Part shown: positions 41,504 to 51,169 of the stretch, piece after piece
Numbering within the stretch: position 1 is the stretch's first letter
How the letters are laid out: each line of letters begins with the position of its first letter
Source of the DNA: Nocardia vaccinii NBRC 15922
Lineage (GTDB): Bacteria; Actinomycetota; Actinomycetes; Mycobacteriales; Mycobacteriaceae
Assembly (NCBI RefSeq): GCF_001613305.1
Contig: NZ_BDCC01000071.1
Location: 17,988-81,987, forward strand
DNA: 64,000 bases
Direction of reading: 5' to 3'
Notes under the pieces: model-generated
What the model was told of the DNA's origin: nothing
Seen by the model: the letters and a program-made list of their open reading frames with translations, nothing else
The model's database searches: none
Translations under genes and position numbers: made by a program

Positions 41504-42583
41504 ATGTCTTTGCCGGAAACTATGACGGCAGCCGTACTCGGGGAGCCCGGTGTGATTACTACTCGCCACCTCCCTGTGCCCGAAATCGGGCCGGACGAGG
41601 TGCTGGTTCGCGTACACCGAGCTTCACTCTGCGGTACGGATGTCAAGATTCGTAGTCGTCACTTCTTCGCGGACGGGGGCCCGGCTCCGGGCACCTTCGT
41701 CCCCGGACACGAATACGCCGGAACGGTTGCCGCCGTCGGGGCGAGCGTCGACGAGTTTGCTGTTGGCGATCGGGTAGTCACCGAGGCCCACCGAGGCTGT
41801 ATGCGGTGCGCCAATTGCCTGGCCGGCGCGTACACCGACTGCCTGAACTACGGGAACCGCCGCAAGGGCCACCGCACCCAGGGCATGACCGTCAACGGCG
41901 GCTTCGCCGAATACGTCGCCAACCACGTCTCCACGCTCACGAAGCTGCCCGACGCCGTCGACTTCGACGCCGCGGTCGTTCTGACAACCGCCGGCACGGT
42001 TATCCACGCCTTCGACGCCCTCGGGACGATCATCGCCGGTGCCAGCATCGCGGTCATCGGCCCCGGACCGATCGGGTTGCTCGCTGTGCAGCTCGCCCGG
42101 CAGCTGGGCGCACATCCGGTGACTTTGGTCGGGACCCGTCAAAGCCGCCTGGATATCGGCACCGACTTCGGCGCCGACCAGGTAATAAACTCCCGCGACG
42201 ACGACGCGATCACGGCGGTACGCGCCAGCACCGGCGGACTGGGCGTCGACATCGTCCTGGAGTGCTCGGGCGCGCCGACTGCCGTGGACGACGCACTGCG
42301 GATGACGAAACGCTCGGGCACGGTTGTTCTCATCGGGTTCTTCCAACAGCCGGTCACCGCCGACCTCAACCACGCGGTGATGAACGGGATCTCTCTGCTG
42401 TCGGTGCGCGGCGAGGGAACCGGATCGGTACGCCGAGCCGTATCGCTGGCCGGGCAGGGACGCTTGCACACCGATTCTCTTGTCACCCACCACTTTCCGC
42501 TGTACGAGATCTCCGACGCGTTCGAGACCTACACCACGCGCTCCGACAACGCCATCAAGGTGATGCTCGATGTCGTCGAATGA
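41504..42583 (+). CDS. Zinc-dependent medium-chain alcohol dehydrogenase
   Basis: A 359-residue MDR protein. Catalytic zinc ligands are Cys in SLCGTD near 42 and the His-Glu pair in PGHEYAG near 70. The structural-zinc cysteines are in CMRCANCLAGAYTDC near 103. The NAD(P)-binding loop is AVIGPGPIGLLAVQLA near 180. It should oxidise a primary or secondary alcohol or polyol. The ATG at 41504 follows GGAAGGG. The end overlaps the start of the second DUF3500 gene by 14 bp, so the two work together. Confidence 0.9.
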   Translation: MSLPETMTAAVLGEPGVITTRHLPVPEIGPDEVLVRVHRASLCGTDVKIRSRHFFADGGPAPGTFVPGHEYAGTVAAVGASVDEFAVGDRVVTEAHRGCMRCANCLAGAYTDCLNYGNRRKGHRTQGMTVNGGFAEYVANHVSTLTKLPDAVDFDAAVVLTTAGTVIHAFDALGTIIAGASIAVIGPGPIGLLAVQLARQLGAHPVTLVGTRQSRLDIGTDFGADQVINSRDDDAITAVRASTGGLGVDIVLECSGAPTAVDDALRMTKRSGTVVLIGFFQQPVTADLNHAVMNGISLLSVRGEGTGSVRRAVSLAGQGRLHTDSLVTHHFPLYEISDAFETYTTRSDNAIKVMLDVVE

Positions 42584-43709
42584 GAACGAGGTAGCCGTCG
42601 CAATGAGTGCGGCCACCCAAGCCTGGCTCGAATCACTGACGCCCACCCAACTGGCCCATGCCCAATATGGGTCCCCGCTCGCGCCGGACGCGGAGGCCGA
42701 GCGGGTGCAGTGGTTCTACACTCCCACCGACCATGGCGGCCTGGCGCTACGTGAACAGAGTCCACGCCAGCAGAGTCTGGCCATGCAACTACTCGCAACC
42801 GGGCTCTCGGAATCGGGTTACGCCACGGTGGCCACCGTCATGGGTTTGGAGAACATCCTCGATCAGGTAGAGGGCTGGAATGTTCATTGGGGACGAGAGC
42901 GCGGCCGCGATCCGGAGCTGTATTGGCTGAGAGTCTTCGGGAAGCCCGGCGGCACTGTCTGGGGATGGCGGATGGGTGGGCATCACATCTCGATCAACAA
43001 TCTCATCGCCCGGGGCCGCGTGGTCGCCACGACTCCCAACTTTCTCGGTGCCGATCCTGCCACGACGACACTGCTCGGCTCGTCCTTGCGCCCACTGATG
43101 GGACTAGAGGAGCTCGCCCGTCGCCTGGCGCGGAGCCTCGATCCAGCGCAGTGGGAGCATGCACGGCTGCACTCTTCCGCGATCTCCGACATCGTGTCGG
43201 GAAACAGGTCCCGCGTCGCCCACGGCGACACCATGATGCACATGCAAGACCTCTGGCGAGGCCGATTCACCGACCCGGAACTCATCGCCTTGGTTGACGA
43301 AGTCGACCGACGCGCAGAGGCTGCCAGTGGATACACAGGCAGCGACCATATGACAATGGCGATCACCGCCCCACCCAAAGGCGTCGGCGCGAGTCGACTC
43401 GACCAACGCCAACGCGATGAGTTGCGGCGGTTGATCAGCCTGTACACCGGACGAGCGCCGAAGCCGATTGCGGACCGACACACCGCGTACTACTCGCGCG
43501 ACAGCACACTGGACGAGGTGCACTTCGGCTGGGCGGGCAGCATCGACTTCGGGAAACCCCACTACTACCGGATCCAGGGACCGCGCCTGCTGATCGAATA
43601 CGACAACACCCAGCGCCACGCCAACCACGCCCACTCGGTATGGCGCGACCCGGTCGGCGACTTCGGCCTCGACAGCCTTGCCGAACACCGGCACCACTCC
43701 GCGCACTGA
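42570..43709 (+). CDS. DUF3500 protein, second copy
   Basis: A 379-residue DUF3500 protein. Shared landmarks with the copy at 26060 are a Trp-Phe-Tyr region near residue 48, GLALREQSPRQQ near 58, GGHHISINN near 140, FGWAGSIDFGKPHYYRIQGP near 320 and EYDNTQRHANHAHSVWRD near 345. A start at 42603 with GAGG upstream is also possible. It overlaps the zinc alcohol dehydrogenase gene, placing it again in a catabolic operon. It lacks the HVGAEH repeat tail of copy 1 but still ends His-rich (EHRHHSAH). Confidence 0.8.
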   Translation: MSSNENEVAVAMSAATQAWLESLTPTQLAHAQYGSPLAPDAEAERVQWFYTPTDHGGLALREQSPRQQSLAMQLLATGLSESGYATVATVMGLENILDQVEGWNVHWGRERGRDPELYWLRVFGKPGGTVWGWRMGGHHISINNLIARGRVVATTPNFLGADPATTTLLGSSLRPLMGLEELARRLARSLDPAQWEHARLHSSAISDIVSGNRSRVAHGDTMMHMQDLWRGRFTDPELIALVDEVDRRAEAASGYTGSDHMTMAITAPPKGVGASRLDQRQRDELRRLISLYTGRAPKPIADRHTAYYSRDSTLDEVHFGWAGSIDFGKPHYYRIQGPRLLIEYDNTQRHANHAHSVWRDPVGDFGLDSLAEHRHHSAH

Positions 43710-43880
43710 CCGGCCCTGTGCCTCAGACCTGCCTGTGCAGACATCGCCGCGCCGCGAAAGCCAGGGGCGTCGCGCTCCACGGCCACCGGGGTGGTCATCG
43801 GTCACGCGTGTCCTGGAACGCGATGAGCGGAAAGAAGCTCGCGAGGATTCCAGCGCCATCGTCACCGCTACAGTGAACCA

Positions 43881-44624
43881 ATGTCCAGTAGGTCCCAGCC
43901 GATCCCAGAGACGACGGACACCGCCCCGACCGACGAGGACGCGAAGCCCAAGCGGGGACGTGGCCGCCCCAGGGTCCCGTTGGAACGAATCGTCGCGGCC
44001 GCATTGGCTCTCGTCGATTCCGAAGGCGTCGGCGCATTGTCGATGCGCACCCTCGCGCAGCGGCTCGACACCGGAACTGCCGTTCTGTATCGGGCCGTGG
44101 CCAATCGATCGGAACTGGTCTCACTCATTGTGGACCGAGTCTTCAGCGAGGTCGCCTTCGACAACGACCCCACTCGCACCGACTGGCAGGCGGCATGCCG
44201 CTCGACGGCACAAAGGTTGTTCGACACCCTCAACAACCATCGCGGAATCGCACCATTGCTCATCGAACAGGTGCCCGTCGGCCCGAGCGTGATGGCCCAC
44301 CGCGAACAACTTCTGGCGATGCTGCTGGCCAACGGCTTCAGCCCGGAGGACGCCGCACGCACCTACACCACGGTGGCCCGGTTCGTGGTTGGCTTCGCCG
44401 CGCAACTGCAGGGTCAGGACTCGACCTCCAACCAGGACACCGCCCAGCTGGAGACACTCTTTCATCAGCTCGACCCGGCACACTTCCCGGCGACGATTGC
44501 AGTCGCGGACTGCCTGCCGCAGATGACCTTGGAGAAAGAATTCAGCTTCGGCCTGGACCTGCTCATCGCCGGGCTGGCCGCTCGCCACAATCCCGAAAAG
44601 GGAAGCACCGAAAAAGCACGCTGA
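43881..44624 (+). CDS. TetR-family regulator with TetR_C-like domain
   Basis: A 247-residue regulator with a basic N-terminus (KPKRGRGRPRVPLERI), a helix-turn-helix (VDSEGVGALSMRTLAQRLDT, AVLYRAVANRSELVSLI, residues about 45-90) and a TetR_C-type effector domain (DWQAACRSTAQRLFDTLNNH, FVVGFAAQLQG). It stands 186 bp upstream of an amidohydrolase in the same direction. A truncated paralogue at 53306-53740 sits divergent to the second amidohydrolase. It is the best candidate in the window to bind the 17-bp CGGYAACA-N-TGTTRCCG palindrome, but this is inference. Confidence 0.88.
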   Translation: MSSRSQPIPETTDTAPTDEDAKPKRGRGRPRVPLERIVAAALALVDSEGVGALSMRTLAQRLDTGTAVLYRAVANRSELVSLIVDRVFSEVAFDNDPTRTDWQAACRSTAQRLFDTLNNHRGIAPLLIEQVPVGPSVMAHREQLLAMLLANGFSPEDAARTYTTVARFVVGFAAQLQGQDSTSNQDTAQLETLFHQLDPAHFPATIAVADCLPQMTLEKEFSFGLDLLIAGLAARHNPEKGSTEKAR

Positions 44625-44701
44625 CCATACGACCCGACGGCGAAATCAGCCTCCGGTGAGGAGTACCTGGTCCGCGCGCCCTTGACACCCCACCATATTT
44701 T

Positions 44702-44718
44702 CGGACACAGTGTTACCG
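44702..44718. promoter_or_regulatory. 17-bp palindrome (site 2 of block C motif) before the amidohydrolase
   Basis: The site CGGACACA-G-TGTTACCG has 6 of 8 symmetric positions and shares the right half-site TGTTACCG exactly with site 1. A TTGACA at about 44682 just upstream could be a -35 element. The amidohydrolase ATG is at 44811. Confidence 0.55.
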
Positions 44719-44810
44719 AATTAAGTTTTACCGTCGTCCCGCCCACCGGCTGTCCCGCCGCAGAGGCGGACATCGCGGACGGACGACCATGGACACAAAG
44801 TGGAGGCGAC

Positions 44811-46223
44811 ATGCGGCGGACGCTCCTGAAAGGAGCCCGGGTCATCACGATGGAACCGGGACGACCGCACCATGAACAACTCGACGTACTCGTCGAAGAC
44901 GACCGGATCGTCGCCCTGGCAGAGCACATCGACGAAACAGATGCCGAGATCATCGACCTGGCCGGCCGGATCGTAGTCCCAGGCTTTGTCAACGCACACC
45001 TTCACACCTGGCAGACAGCTCTGCGGGGCACGGGCGCCGATTGGACATTGCACGAGTATCTGGCAAGAACTCACGGCGAAATTGCGCGCCGTTATACCCC
45101 CTCCGACGTGCATATCGGCACCCTTGCCGGTGCGCTGAACCAACTCGACTCCGGGGTGACGACGATCGGCGACTGGTGTCACAATTGCCGAACGCCGGAC
45201 CACGCCGATGCCGCCGTCGAAGCCCTTGCCGAGGCAGGAATCCGCGCCGTCTTTCTGCACGGGACTGCGCACGGTGGCCAGAAAAAACCTCACAACATCC
45301 GCGAAGTAGACCGACTTCTGTCCGGTCCGATCGCCGGGAACGAACTACTGACACTGGGAATGGCGATCAAAGGACCTCAGCTCTCGGCCAGCGAGACCGC
45401 GTTGACCGACCTCCGCGCCGGCGCAGAACGAGGTCTGCTCGTCTCTATGCACCAAAGTGTCGGCCACCCCAGCGCCGCCTGGACAAAGGTCGCAGACGCA
45501 GGACTGTGGGGCCCTCACACCAATATCGTGCACGGAACCGGTATTTCCGGCCAGATGTTGCGAATGATGGTGGAGGCCGGCGCGACCTTCACCTCTACGC
45601 CGGAAAACGAGCTCGCGCAGGGCCACTGCACCTCGATCGTCGAAGACTTGTTGTCCATGGGTGCGCAGGTGTCGCTGGGAACCGATACCGAGATCGCCGT
45701 GGCCGGCGACGTATTGACCGCCGCCCGCATCTCGTTGGCACGCGTGCGGGCGCGTGCCCACGACCACTCCCGTTCCACCAGCGGGCTGGGCGCACCCGAG
45801 GTCGAGACCAGCACCAAGCATGCGCTCAGTTGGGTCACCACCGAGGGGGCCCGGGCACTGGGATTGGATCACCGAATCGGGTCGATCAAGCCCGGTTTGC
45901 AGGCCGATATCGTTGTCATCGACGCCCGGTCGTTGAATCTCTGGCCTGCCCACAATCCCCTGGCGGCCGCTCTTCATGCCCATCCCGGAAACGTCGAGGC
46001 CGTGATGGTCGGCGGCGATTGGCGCAAGCGCAACCATGCGCTTGTTCACCCGGGTTTACGACGAATTGCACACGAGTTGGAACGTTCCGCCGAGCGGTTC
46101 ATCGACGAAAGCACGTCCACCGGAGTCCTGACCCGCGCCCGGCGAGAAGTCGTCCGCCGCGTCGTTCACCGCGCCATGCTCCGGCAGGCACGATCCGGCG
46201 AGGATACGCCCACATCCCACTAA
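44811..46223 (+). CDS. Amidohydrolase of the cytosine deaminase/chlorohydrolase (TrzN/AtzA) family
   Basis: A 470-residue metal-dependent hydrolase. Metal and catalytic residues are all in place: VNAHLHTWQ (HxH) near 63, LLVSMHQSVG (His) near 205, NIVHGTG (His) near 235 and SLGTDTE (Asp) near 282. These enzymes hydrolyse C-N or C-Cl bonds in heterocycles and related compounds; the substrate here is not evident. The ATG at 44811 follows GGAGG at five bases. Controlled region: 17-bp palindrome upstream. A paralogue at 51841-53208 lacks two of the metal residues. Confidence 0.87.
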   Translation: MRRTLLKGARVITMEPGRPHHEQLDVLVEDDRIVALAEHIDETDAEIIDLAGRIVVPGFVNAHLHTWQTALRGTGADWTLHEYLARTHGEIARRYTPSDVHIGTLAGALNQLDSGVTTIGDWCHNCRTPDHADAAVEALAEAGIRAVFLHGTAHGGQKKPHNIREVDRLLSGPIAGNELLTLGMAIKGPQLSASETALTDLRAGAERGLLVSMHQSVGHPSAAWTKVADAGLWGPHTNIVHGTGISGQMLRMMVEAGATFTSTPENELAQGHCTSIVEDLLSMGAQVSLGTDTEIAVAGDVLTAARISLARVRARAHDHSRSTSGLGAPEVETSTKHALSWVTTEGARALGLDHRIGSIKPGLQADIVVIDARSLNLWPAHNPLAAALHAHPGNVEAVMVGGDWRKRNHALVHPGLRRIAHELERSAERFIDESTSTGVLTRARREVVRRVVHRAMLRQARSGEDTPTSH

Positions 46224-46907
46224 TTGTGTGGCATAGCAGCCGGTTCCGGCTTTCCCAGTAAGCAGGATTGAAACCCGACGCGAATCTCGTCACGCGGCCG
46301 AGCACGCCAAGCGGACATCCGGCGCCAGTCCACGCTCGGCGCCACACCTCCCAGCCGTACCGACCTCGCCCAGGCCTCGACCGCGCGGCGCGGCCGAGGA
46401 CGGCAACTGGGCCCCAAAACGGAAACGCCGTCGCGAAATAGATTGCTGGTGGCGTATTTATCAGCTACGGCGTAACCGCAAATACACCGCTTCCGGTGCG
46501 ACACACGTCCGCTCGCCCGCCACTCAGCGGGGCAAGCCCCACGGGTTCCGGTCGCCGCACTCGATTCACACCTGCCGGGAGACCAGCGAATGACCTCTGT
46601 GCTCCGCGCCGCCCTGGGCACCTGCGTCGGGCTGAAGCCGGTCTCACCCGAGTCAGTCCCATGCCGACATTCGCAAGACAGTCAGTCGACCTTGATGATG
46701 CACGCACCAGCGCCGCAGTCAGCGCATCTGGGTGGACTCCTCGCAGACTTCGTCGAGCGAGGCTCGGGTAGGAGTAATACGCCACGCCAAGGATGTCCGT
46801 CCGCAGCGGCACGGTCGTCGAGTCGCATGACGACCTATCAGCCCGGTTGAGGGCGAGATTCAGCACATCGCCCTTACCGTGGCTTCAACGCCGCTGGCAG
46901 ATCGCCA
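46224..46907. other. Gene-free stretch between convergent genes
   Basis: About 680 bp separate the rightward amidohydrolase from the leftward monooxygenase. Open frames on both strands show no recognisable motif and no credible ribosome site. It may be eroded sequence; I see no repeat or hairpin worth naming. Confidence 0.4.
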
Positions 46908-48479
46908 CTAAGCTCCGCTGTGTACCGGCACCGTGTCGGTAGAAGCCGGGGTCATCGCTCGCGCGGCTGCCCTGGTGACCTCGACGCGACCGTTTCTGAT
47001 CGCGATCGACGCGATATAGCCGTCCGGACGGATCAGCAGCAGCGACGGTTCGTGCACCCCATAGGTACGGGCGAAGCAGCCGACGATATCGGCGAGAACC
47101 ACGTCCGCGTCGGCCGCCGGGCCGGCATCGATGGCAACCCGCCGCAGCGGCGCGCCCGCAGCGGGCCATGGCAAAGCCTTCAGGTCCGCTGCAGCATCAG
47201 CGCCGTAGGCGACAGCGGTGAAATGCGGCCCCTGCATGATCTCGAACAGTCGCTGTGGCCCGCCTGCCGCGGAGAGCAGTTTGGCGTCCGGCGCGCGGTC
47301 ACCGACCTGCAGGGTGGTCGTGCGTTCGGCCTCGTGCGATGCCAGCGGTCCGCCACAGTAGGTAATCGCGAGCTGGCTTTCATCCCTGCCGCGTTTGATG
47401 CTGGCCGGATCGAGCTTGCCGATGCCGTCGTACTTGTCCGTCGACAACCTCAGCACTCCGGCCGCGATCGGAAGTCGTTCTGTTTCATAGGTGTCCAGCA
47501 GGACATCGGGTGCGCCGGCCAGCACCTGCTCGATCTTCCAGCCGAGGTTGTAGGCGTCCTGAATCCCGGTATTGAGCCCCTGAGCTCCTGCAGGGGTATG
47601 CACATGGGCAGCATCACCTGCGACGAAAACGCGGTCGGATCGATACCGATCGACCATACGAATGTTGGGCCGGAACACCGATTTCCAGGTGATGTCGCTC
47701 AAGCGGATCTGCTTGTTGCGGGTCTGCGCATGAATACGCGCCATGATCGAGTCTTCGTCCATCGGAGGGTCCTCGTCCGGCCGCAGGCGAATCATCCACT
47801 GGAACTGGTCGGACCCCGGCAGCGGGCATGCCCCTACGAACCGGCCACGCGGGCCCGCCCAGATATGCCAGCGATCGCGGCTCAGTCCCGCTACGGCGGC
47901 GTCGACAAGGAGGATCCTGTCCGTCTCGTCCGTGGAACCGAGAAAGCCGAGGCCCATCCCCTTACGAACCGCACTCGACCCGCCATCGGCCCCGATGAGA
48001 TAACGCGCCGTGATGGAATGTATCCCTTGCGCAGTACGTACGTTCGCCACGACGACATCGGTGCGCTGTTCGAAGTCGATCAGCTCGCAGCCGAATTCGA
48101 CGCTGTGGCCCAACGTTTCGAGGCGAGCATGCAAGGCAGCGTCCGTGCGGTGTTGCGGTATCAACAGCGTATTGGGATACGGAATGTCTGTCGATGCCTG
48201 ATTGCGTGCTTGCATCCGCCACGGAATCGTCAAGGGGCCCAGATGAATTCCCATCAGCGGGTAATCGTCCCCTGCGGCGAGGACAGCCTCCAGTACCCCC
48301 AGGTCTTCGAGGACCTCGAGACTGCGAGGTTGCACTCCCTTGGCGCGCGATCCGGCAAAGGCACGATCGGCCTTATCGATAATTCGCACGCCGAGTCCGC
48401 GTCGAACCAGATCGATCGCCAACGCGCTGCCGGTCGGTCCGCCGCCGACGACGAGGACATCCAGAATATCGGCTGACAT
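46908..48479 (-). CDS. FAD-dependent monooxygenase (phenol hydroxylase/TfdB-like class A)
   Basis: A 523-residue flavoprotein hydroxylase with VLVVGGGPTGSALAIDLVRR at the N-terminus, RAKGVQPRSLEVLEDLG near 46, IGADGGSSAVRKGMG near 163, RVFVAGDAAHVHTPAGAQGLNTGIQD near 285 and a C-terminal thioredoxin-like domain (LLIRPDGYIASI). It probably ortho-hydroxylates a phenol with NAD(P)H and O2. Its ATG overlaps the stop of the upstream hydrolase as TGATG. It is the last gene of a three-gene operon with two alpha/beta hydrolases. It is only distantly similar to the other two intact FAD monooxygenases of the window. Confidence 0.9.
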   Translation of the reverse strand: MSADILDVLVVGGGPTGSALAIDLVRRGLGVRIIDKADRAFAGSRAKGVQPRSLEVLEDLGVLEAVLAAGDDYPLMGIHLGPLTIPWRMQARNQASTDIPYPNTLLIPQHRTDAALHARLETLGHSVEFGCELIDFEQRTDVVVANVRTAQGIHSITARYLIGADGGSSAVRKGMGLGFLGSTDETDRILLVDAAVAGLSRDRWHIWAGPRGRFVGACPLPGSDQFQWMIRLRPDEDPPMDEDSIMARIHAQTRNKQIRLSDITWKSVFRPNIRMVDRYRSDRVFVAGDAAHVHTPAGAQGLNTGIQDAYNLGWKIEQVLAGAPDVLLDTYETERLPIAAGVLRLSTDKYDGIGKLDPASIKRGRDESQLAITYCGGPLASHEAERTTTLQVGDRAPDAKLLSAAGGPQRLFEIMQGPHFTAVAYGADAAADLKALPWPAAGAPLRRVAIDAGPAADADVVLADIVGCFARTYGVHEPSLLLIRPDGYIASIAIRNGRVEVTRAAARAMTPASTDTVPVHSGA

Positions 48480-49372
48480 CACTGCACCGCCTGCCCCGCG
48501 TTGCGGACGAACGCATCGAATTCGGCGGCCACCTCAACGGCCCGTTCGTAAGGTGCCATGTGGCCACACTCCGCCAGAACGCGCTCCCGAGAAGGGAGAA
48601 GCAGGCGGCGCATTTCCTCCATCCGGTCGGTGGGCGTGACACGATCCTCGGCGCCCCACAGCAGTAGCGACGGAACCCGCAGTCGTCCTACTCGGCCGTA
48701 CAGTTCGTGCCGGGCGGTCAGGGGGAAATCGGCGAGTGTCGAGAAAAGAGCAAAGATCGAGCCTTCGAACTCGTAGCATGCACGCACCATCGATGACAAC
48801 CTGACCGCCAGTTCCGTATCGCGCACGTTGTGCGACAAGTGATTGTTCAACAGCCGACCGCCCAAATATCGCCCTATCAGCGCGCTGAGCGTGTCGTGGC
48901 GCAGCAGTTTCGTCGCTGCGATGGGCGCTTCGAGTCCCGCCGGCCCGGCAAGGGTCAGTGTGGCCGTCTGCTCGACGTGCTGTTCGACAAATGCCGATGC
49001 GACCACCGCACCCATCGAGGTACCAACCACATGCCACGGCCCTGTCAGGCCGAGCTGCGAGATCAAATCCGACAGCTGGCGCACGAACAAGGCGTCGTCA
49101 TAGACCGCGTGGACCCGGTCGGAATAGCCGCGCCCGTACGCGCTGTAGGCAAGGGTGCGAAAACCCCGACAGTGCAATTCATCCGCGAACCCGTCCCAAT
49201 AGAACAGCGGCACCGTCAGTCCGGGCGCGAGCACTGCCAGCGGACCGTCCGGCGGACCGCTCAGCTCATAATGAGTCACGCCGTCCGAACATTCGACGAA
49301 GCTGCCGCGTAACTGTTTGCGTAGATCCGCGTCCAACCGCCGACGTTCTCCTCGGGCCACGAAAAACTTCAC
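48479..49372 (-). CDS. Alpha/beta hydrolase (operon middle gene)
   Basis: A 297-residue alpha/beta hydrolase: VLAPGLTVPLFYWDGFADEL near residue 47, the nucleophile elbow VVGTSMGAVVASAFVE near 115 (GTSMG), LLLWGAEDRVTPTDRM near 235 (acid) and ECGHMAPYERA near 268 (His). Its start overlaps the stop of the upstream hydrolase as ATGA and its stop overlaps the monooxygenase start. It could cleave an ester or a meta-cleavage product; the operon context with a phenol-hydroxylase-like protein allows either. Confidence 0.85.
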   Translation of the reverse strand: MKFFVARGERRRLDADLRKQLRGSFVECSDGVTHYELSGPPDGPLAVLAPGLTVPLFYWDGFADELHCRGFRTLAYSAYGRGYSDRVHAVYDDALFVRQLSDLISQLGLTGPWHVVGTSMGAVVASAFVEQHVEQTATLTLAGPAGLEAPIAATKLLRHDTLSALIGRYLGGRLLNNHLSHNVRDTELAVRLSSMVRACYEFEGSIFALFSTLADFPLTARHELYGRVGRLRVPSLLLWGAEDRVTPTDRMEEMRRLLLPSRERVLAECGHMAPYERAVEVAAEFDAFVRNAGQAVQ

Positions 49373-50235
49373 GACTGGTCCTTCGTATCCGCAGCTTCGG
49401 TGCGCGACTGCGTGGCCAGAAAATAACTCACCTCGTTGGCCACCCAGTTCGGCGCCTCCTCGGGCAAGAGGTGCCCGCCGCCGAGGTAAACCGCTTCCCT
49501 ACTACCGGCGATATCCCCGGCGAAGTACTGAGCGTCCATATCCGCACTGCGCAGCACGAGCGTCGGCACCGCTATCCGCCGAATGTCGCCGGTGCGGTCG
49601 ACCTGATCTGTATTGGCGAAGTCGATGAACGCCTGCTGGTTACCCTCTCGCGTCAACATAGCGTGAACACGATCGACCATCGCCTCGTCCACGATCGACG
49701 CGGCGGCAGGACCCACCGCCGAGCGCAGGTTGCGCTCCGTTGCCGATCGAGTGATCAGAAGGCGCAGCAGCGTCCTGGTCACAGGGTTTCGAGCCAGCCG
49801 CAAACCCAATGGCAGCGACTTTCCGGGATAGCCGGTGGCATTGATCAGCACGAGTCGCTGCACCCGTCGCGGATAATCCAGGGCGAAATTCCAGGCGATA
49901 TTTCCGCCCAGCGAATTACCCACAATCGAGGTCGAAACCACGCCGAGTCCATCGAGAAAACCCGCCACCGTGCACGTATAGGTCCCGATGCGATAGTCAC
50001 GATCGGCGCGAGGTCCCGTCAGCCCGAAACCCGGCAGATCCAGGCGGATCACATCGAACGACGACGACATCAACGCCGCCACTTTGTCGAAGTGGTGCAG
50101 CGAAGAACCACTGCCGTGCAGCAGCAGAACCGGCGGCCCCGAACCAGCCCGCTTGTAATGGATATTCGCGCCACCGACCGTCGTGAAGCGCGAGTCGGCA
50201 TCGATGTAGTCGTAGGCTGCTCCGCGTGAGACCAT
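49369..50235 (-). CDS. Alpha/beta hydrolase (first gene of operon), MhpC-like
   Basis: A 288-residue alpha/beta hydrolase: PPVLLLHGSGSSLHHFDKVA near residue 36, LDLPGFGLTG near 70, the elbow IVGNSLGGNIAWNFAL near 105 (GNSLG), and YLGGGHLLPEEAP near 260 (His). The HGSG/GNSLGG pattern resembles meta-cleavage C-C hydrolases of the MhpC/BphD group. The ATG at 50235 is four bases from a perfect GGCAACA-G-TGTTGCC palindrome, leaving no room for a ribosome site, so the mRNA may be leaderless. The frame is open further upstream, but that part would run through the operator. Confidence 0.83.
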   Translation of the reverse strand: MVSRGAAYDYIDADSRFTTVGGANIHYKRAGSGPPVLLLHGSGSSLHHFDKVAALMSSSFDVIRLDLPGFGLTGPRADRDYRIGTYTCTVAGFLDGLGVVSTSIVGNSLGGNIAWNFALDYPRRVQRLVLINATGYPGKSLPLGLRLARNPVTRTLLRLLITRSATERNLRSAVGPAAASIVDEAMVDRVHAMLTREGNQQAFIDFANTDQVDRTGDIRRIAVPTLVLRSADMDAQYFAGDIAGSREAVYLGGGHLLPEEAPNWVANEVSYFLATQSRTEAADTKDQS

Positions 50236-50238
50236 AAT

Positions 50239-50253
50239 GGCAACAGTGTTGCC
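50239..50253. promoter_or_regulatory. Perfect palindrome GGCAACA-G-TGTTGCC (site 3 of block C motif)
   Basis: This is the best copy of the 17-bp block C motif, with both seven-base halves fully symmetric. It abuts the hydrolase start codon at 50235. The right half with its flank (GTTGCCGAAACC) is repeated once more at about 50367-50378. Confidence 0.65.
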
Positions 50254-50255
50254 GA

Positions 50256-51169
50256 AACCGTAGCCCCCGTCAAGTGCCCAAACGTGGATGTCGACCCCTT
50301 CGGCTCGACATGCGCCGTCGATCCAGCTCAGCCGCAACGTCACCGACTGTAAAATATTGGTTACGTCGTTGCCGAAACCTATTGACTGGGGCACTCCGTC
50401 GACAACACTTTTGCCTCTATGGTGAGCGAACAGCAGCTCCAGGCCGTGTGCGCCCGCTCACAAGCCTGATGGACGCTTTGCGATTCGTCGCACCGGGCAC
50501 GTGGAGCCGCCTACTCGTGACAGCAGGCCGGGGACTGCGGCCAGCCGCGGGCATGACACGAGCCGCGTTCACCGATGTTGTTCTGCCGCAGTTTCAACGG
50601 GCAGAAGAATTCACTCGGCGCGATCATCGCCGGTCCGGCCGGCGCCGTCCATCTCGGGGCGCGCGACCCGAAGGTCGCTTCGATCACGGGACCACCCTCG
50701 CCGCAAAATGGTGGAGGCGAAGAACTCTGTCGACGTTCGAACCACCGCCGCGACGACGGTCTTCGAGTTGTTTCGCACGGAGGGTGACGTTCACCTGCGA
50801 ATCCGGCTCCAAGATGTCGCCTTCGACTACGCCACCTCCGCACCCGAGGCCGTGGCCTTCATCGATGACTGGAGCAGACATCCCACGCCCGATCGAAGTC
50901 GTCCTCGCCACCCCCGATAGAGGCCCGCTGCCACGTTTATCCAACGAACGATTGTTCTATCTCCGATAAGACGCGGCAATTTCCGATGCGTGTGGATGTT
51001 CACCTAATTCCCCCGGCCTGCCGTCACGAAATCGCACACATGTGTGCCAGCCCACAACCTCGCCACGCTGTATTCAATAGCACTACGAAAATGACTCCCG
51101 CTCAAGCGATTTCGTCTAAGATCGCGTCTTACGTGGTTGTGATTCGTCGGCGTTGCGTCGGAACCGGTT
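50256..51169. other. Region without a recognisable gene
   Basis: Some 900 bp lie between the leftward hydrolase promoter and an insertion-sequence fragment. Short frames with plausible protein composition exist (for instance around 50750-50920, VHLRIRLQDVAFDYATSAPE), but I recognise no family and see no good ribosome site. The stretch probably contains eroded genes. Confidence 0.4.

Noticed and set aside
46496..46850. Possible small gene between the amidohydrolase and the monooxygenase
   Set aside because: No recognised domain, no good ribosome site and overlapping equally long frames on both strands.
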